This document shows, piece by piece, positions 24,195 to 24,989 of a stretch of 24,989 bases of DNA. How positions within the stretch are numbered: the first letter of the stretch is position 1; every line of letters begins with the position of its first letter. The DNA comes from Scatosoma sp045660225 (GTDB taxonomy: Bacteria; Bacillota; Clostridia; Christensenellales; Borkfalkiaceae). The notes under the pieces are model-generated. The model was given only the letters and a program-made list of their open reading frames with translations. It did not search any database and was not told where the DNA came from. The position numbers were made by a program, and so were the translations under genes. The stretch is taken from NCBI GenBank assembly GCA_045660225.1, contig JAZRDK010000011.1, forward strand, positions 1 to 24,989, read 5' to 3'.

Positions 24195-24691
24195 TACGGG
24201 CAATCGTACACGCAGACAAAGAGTGGGGCATCGGGAAGAACAACGATATGATGTTTTCCCTACCGAAGGATATGAAATTTTTCCGTGAAACGACGAGTGG
24301 ACATACCGTCGTCATGGGGGGGAACACCTTGCGTTCTTTTCCGAATGGCAAGCCCTTAAAAAACAGAGTAAATATCGTCCTTTCGAGGGGGCAGGTACGC
24401 GATGATTGCGTTATCGTCCGTTCGTACGAGGACTTAAAAAAAGAGCTAAAAGCCCGTAAAAACGAAGAGATTTTTATTATCGGCGGCGGCGAGGTGTATA
24501 GGGAATTATTGCCGTACTGCGACGAGGCGCTCGTTACCAAAGTAGACGCCGTCGGCGGTGCAACCGTTTTCTTTCCAAACCTTGATAAATTGCCGAATTT
24601 TGAGAAGGTTTACGAGGGCGAAGAGATAGAGGATAACGGCTACAAAATTCGTTTCACGACCTATCGAAATCAAAAAGTAGAAGAGCTTTAA
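24191..24691 (+). CDS. folA: Dihydrofolate reductase
   Basis: 166 residues, the usual length. Landmarks: AIVHADKEWGIGKNNDMMFSLPKDMKFF (catalytic Asp near residue 27 in LPKDM), VVMGGNTLRSFP (NADPH-binding), NIVLSRG and IFIIGGGEVYRELLPYCD. It reduces dihydrofolate to tetrahydrofolate with NADPH and is the trimethoprim target class. Translation is coupled to thyA through ATGA. The loop after NIVLSRG (GQVRDD) is encoded by a GGGGGCAGGTACG site. A strong terminator follows two bases after the stop. Confidence 0.96.
   Translation: MIRAIVHADKEWGIGKNNDMMFSLPKDMKFFRETTSGHTVVMGGNTLRSFPNGKPLKNRVNIVLSRGQVRDDCVIVRSYEDLKKELKARKNEEIFIIGGGEVYRELLPYCDEALVTKVDAVGGATVFFPNLDKLPNFEKVYEGEEIEDNGYKIRFTTYRNQKVEEL
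24387..24399 (+). repeat. GGGGGCAGGTACG motif, site in folA
   Basis: A perfect 13-mer in the sense direction, read as (A)GG GGG CAG GTA CG(C), in a frame different from the deacetylase and rnr sites. Confidence 0.75.
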
Positions 24692-24693
24692 CT

Positions 24694-24725
24694 AAAAAAT
24701 CTGCCTAAAAACGGGCAGATTTTTT
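24694..24725 (+). terminator. Terminator of thyA-folA
   Basis: An A-run plus TCTGCC pairs with GGCAGA plus a T-run, about a 12-bp stem with a short A-rich loop; six T end the structure. Confidence 0.92.
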
Positions 24726-24766
24726 AATTTTATTAAAAAAAACTTAAAAAAGCCCCGTTAATTTTC

Positions 24767-24795
24767 TTGTCATTTTCACAAAAATATATTACAAT
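24767..24795 (+). promoter_or_regulatory. Promoter of typA
   Basis: TTGTCA (24767-24772), a 17-base spacer, TACAAT (24790-24795). Confidence 0.75.
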
Positions 24796-24833
24796 GATGA
24801 AGTTAAAAGAGTTTTTTCGAAGGAGTAAGACAA

Positions 24834-24940
24834 ATGATTAGAGAAGATTTGAGAAACGTAGCCATCATTGCGCACGTTGACCACGGCAAAACCACCCTCG
24901 TCAACGAAATGCTTGCGCAAGGCGGTGTGTTCCGTGAAAA
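24834..24940 (+). CDS. typA: Ribosome-associated GTPase TypA/BipA (only the first 35 codons)
   Basis: ATG 24834 with AAGGAG (24820-24825) eight bases upstream. The peptide MIREDLRNVAIIAHVDHGKT and following TLVNEMLAQGGVFRE matches the start of TypA/BipA, including the G1 loop AHVDHGKTT; family members continue FREN...VMDSNxLERERGITI. Instead, from 24941 the reading switches to unrelated residues because the DNA there matches a sequencing adapter, so the gene is cut by the end of the assembled fragment, not mutated. LepA and other translational GTPases share the G1 loop, but the IREDLRN(V/I)AIIAHVDHGKTTLV opening is TypA-like. TypA acts on the 50S subunit in ribosome assembly and stress. Confidence 0.88.
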
Positions 24941-24989
24941 AAGTCGGATCGTAGCCATGTCGTTCTGGGAGCCAAGGAGTTGTTCCATG
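24941..24989. other. MGI/BGISEQ library adapter sequence at the contig end (artefact)
   Basis: AAGTCGGATCGTAGCCATGT starts at 24941 and continues with CGTTCTGGGAGCCAAGGAGTTG to 24982: this is the known MGI/BGISEQ reverse adapter with one substitution (TGGGAG for TGTGAG). The last seven bases (24983-24989) fall where the sample barcode follows. Identified from memory of the adapter, not from a search. Neighbouring TypA homology breaks exactly at this junction. Confidence 0.92.

Noticed and set aside
24803..24988. Minus-strand ORF at the right end
   Set aside because: It starts inside the adapter sequence and then runs antisense to typA; not a gene.

Overview
The window reads as chromosomal DNA of a Bacillota (Clostridia-like) bacterium. 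Evidence: strong AAGGAG-type ribosome binding sites, TTGACA/TATAAT-type promoters (often with an extended TGn -10), U-tailed hairpin terminators, and a membrane diadenylate cyclase (CdaA). No rRNA, tRNA, CRISPR, integrase or transposase gene was seen. The window is probably a contig end: its last ~49 bases match the MGI/BGISEQ library adapter rather than a genome.

Plus-strand block 1-12727: a 5'-truncated DHH/DHHA1 phosphoesterase (NrnA type); a 1882-residue DUF4011/transglutaminase-like/SF1 helicase/Vsr-like nuclease/DUF3320 protein; a ComEC-type channel without its usual C-terminal hydrolase domain; the DNA polymerase III delta subunit (holA); then cdaA, a 34-residue single-helix ORF in the usual place of cdaR, an aspartate kinase and an alpha/beta hydrolase. 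A bidirectional terminator separates the last gene from a convergent polysaccharide-deacetylase lipoprotein.

Central block 12763-15867: the deacetylase (minus); a NahK-like sugar kinase (plus) behind a near-consensus promoter and a foldable ~110-nt leader; a 29-residue membrane peptide (minus) too small for routine ORF calling; and a short nitrilase-like protein that lacks the usual catalytic cysteine.

Minus-strand block 15901-23163: smpB, rnr and secG (transcribed secG to rnr to smpB, with a terminator hairpin between secG and rnr), then the lower-glycolysis cluster pgk-tpiA-gpmI from a strong promoter upstream of pgk. Between tpiA and gpmI lies a 122-bp tandem repeat. Divergent from pgk is thyA-folA (4-nt overlap), a thymidylate/folate unit, followed by the first 35 codons of typA before the adapter sequence.

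Most notable: (i) the terminal adapter; (ii) a 12-13-nt motif, GGGGGCAGGTACG, recurring in coding sequences in all three reading frames and in one intergenic hairpin; (iii) the 122-bp tandem repeats; (iv) two unannotated small membrane-protein genes, one looking like CdaR reduced to its anchor; (v) three enzymes with missing parts or residues (helicase nuclease domain, ComEC, nitrilase). I saw no complete new multi-gene system; the motif family and the small membrane proteins come closest.
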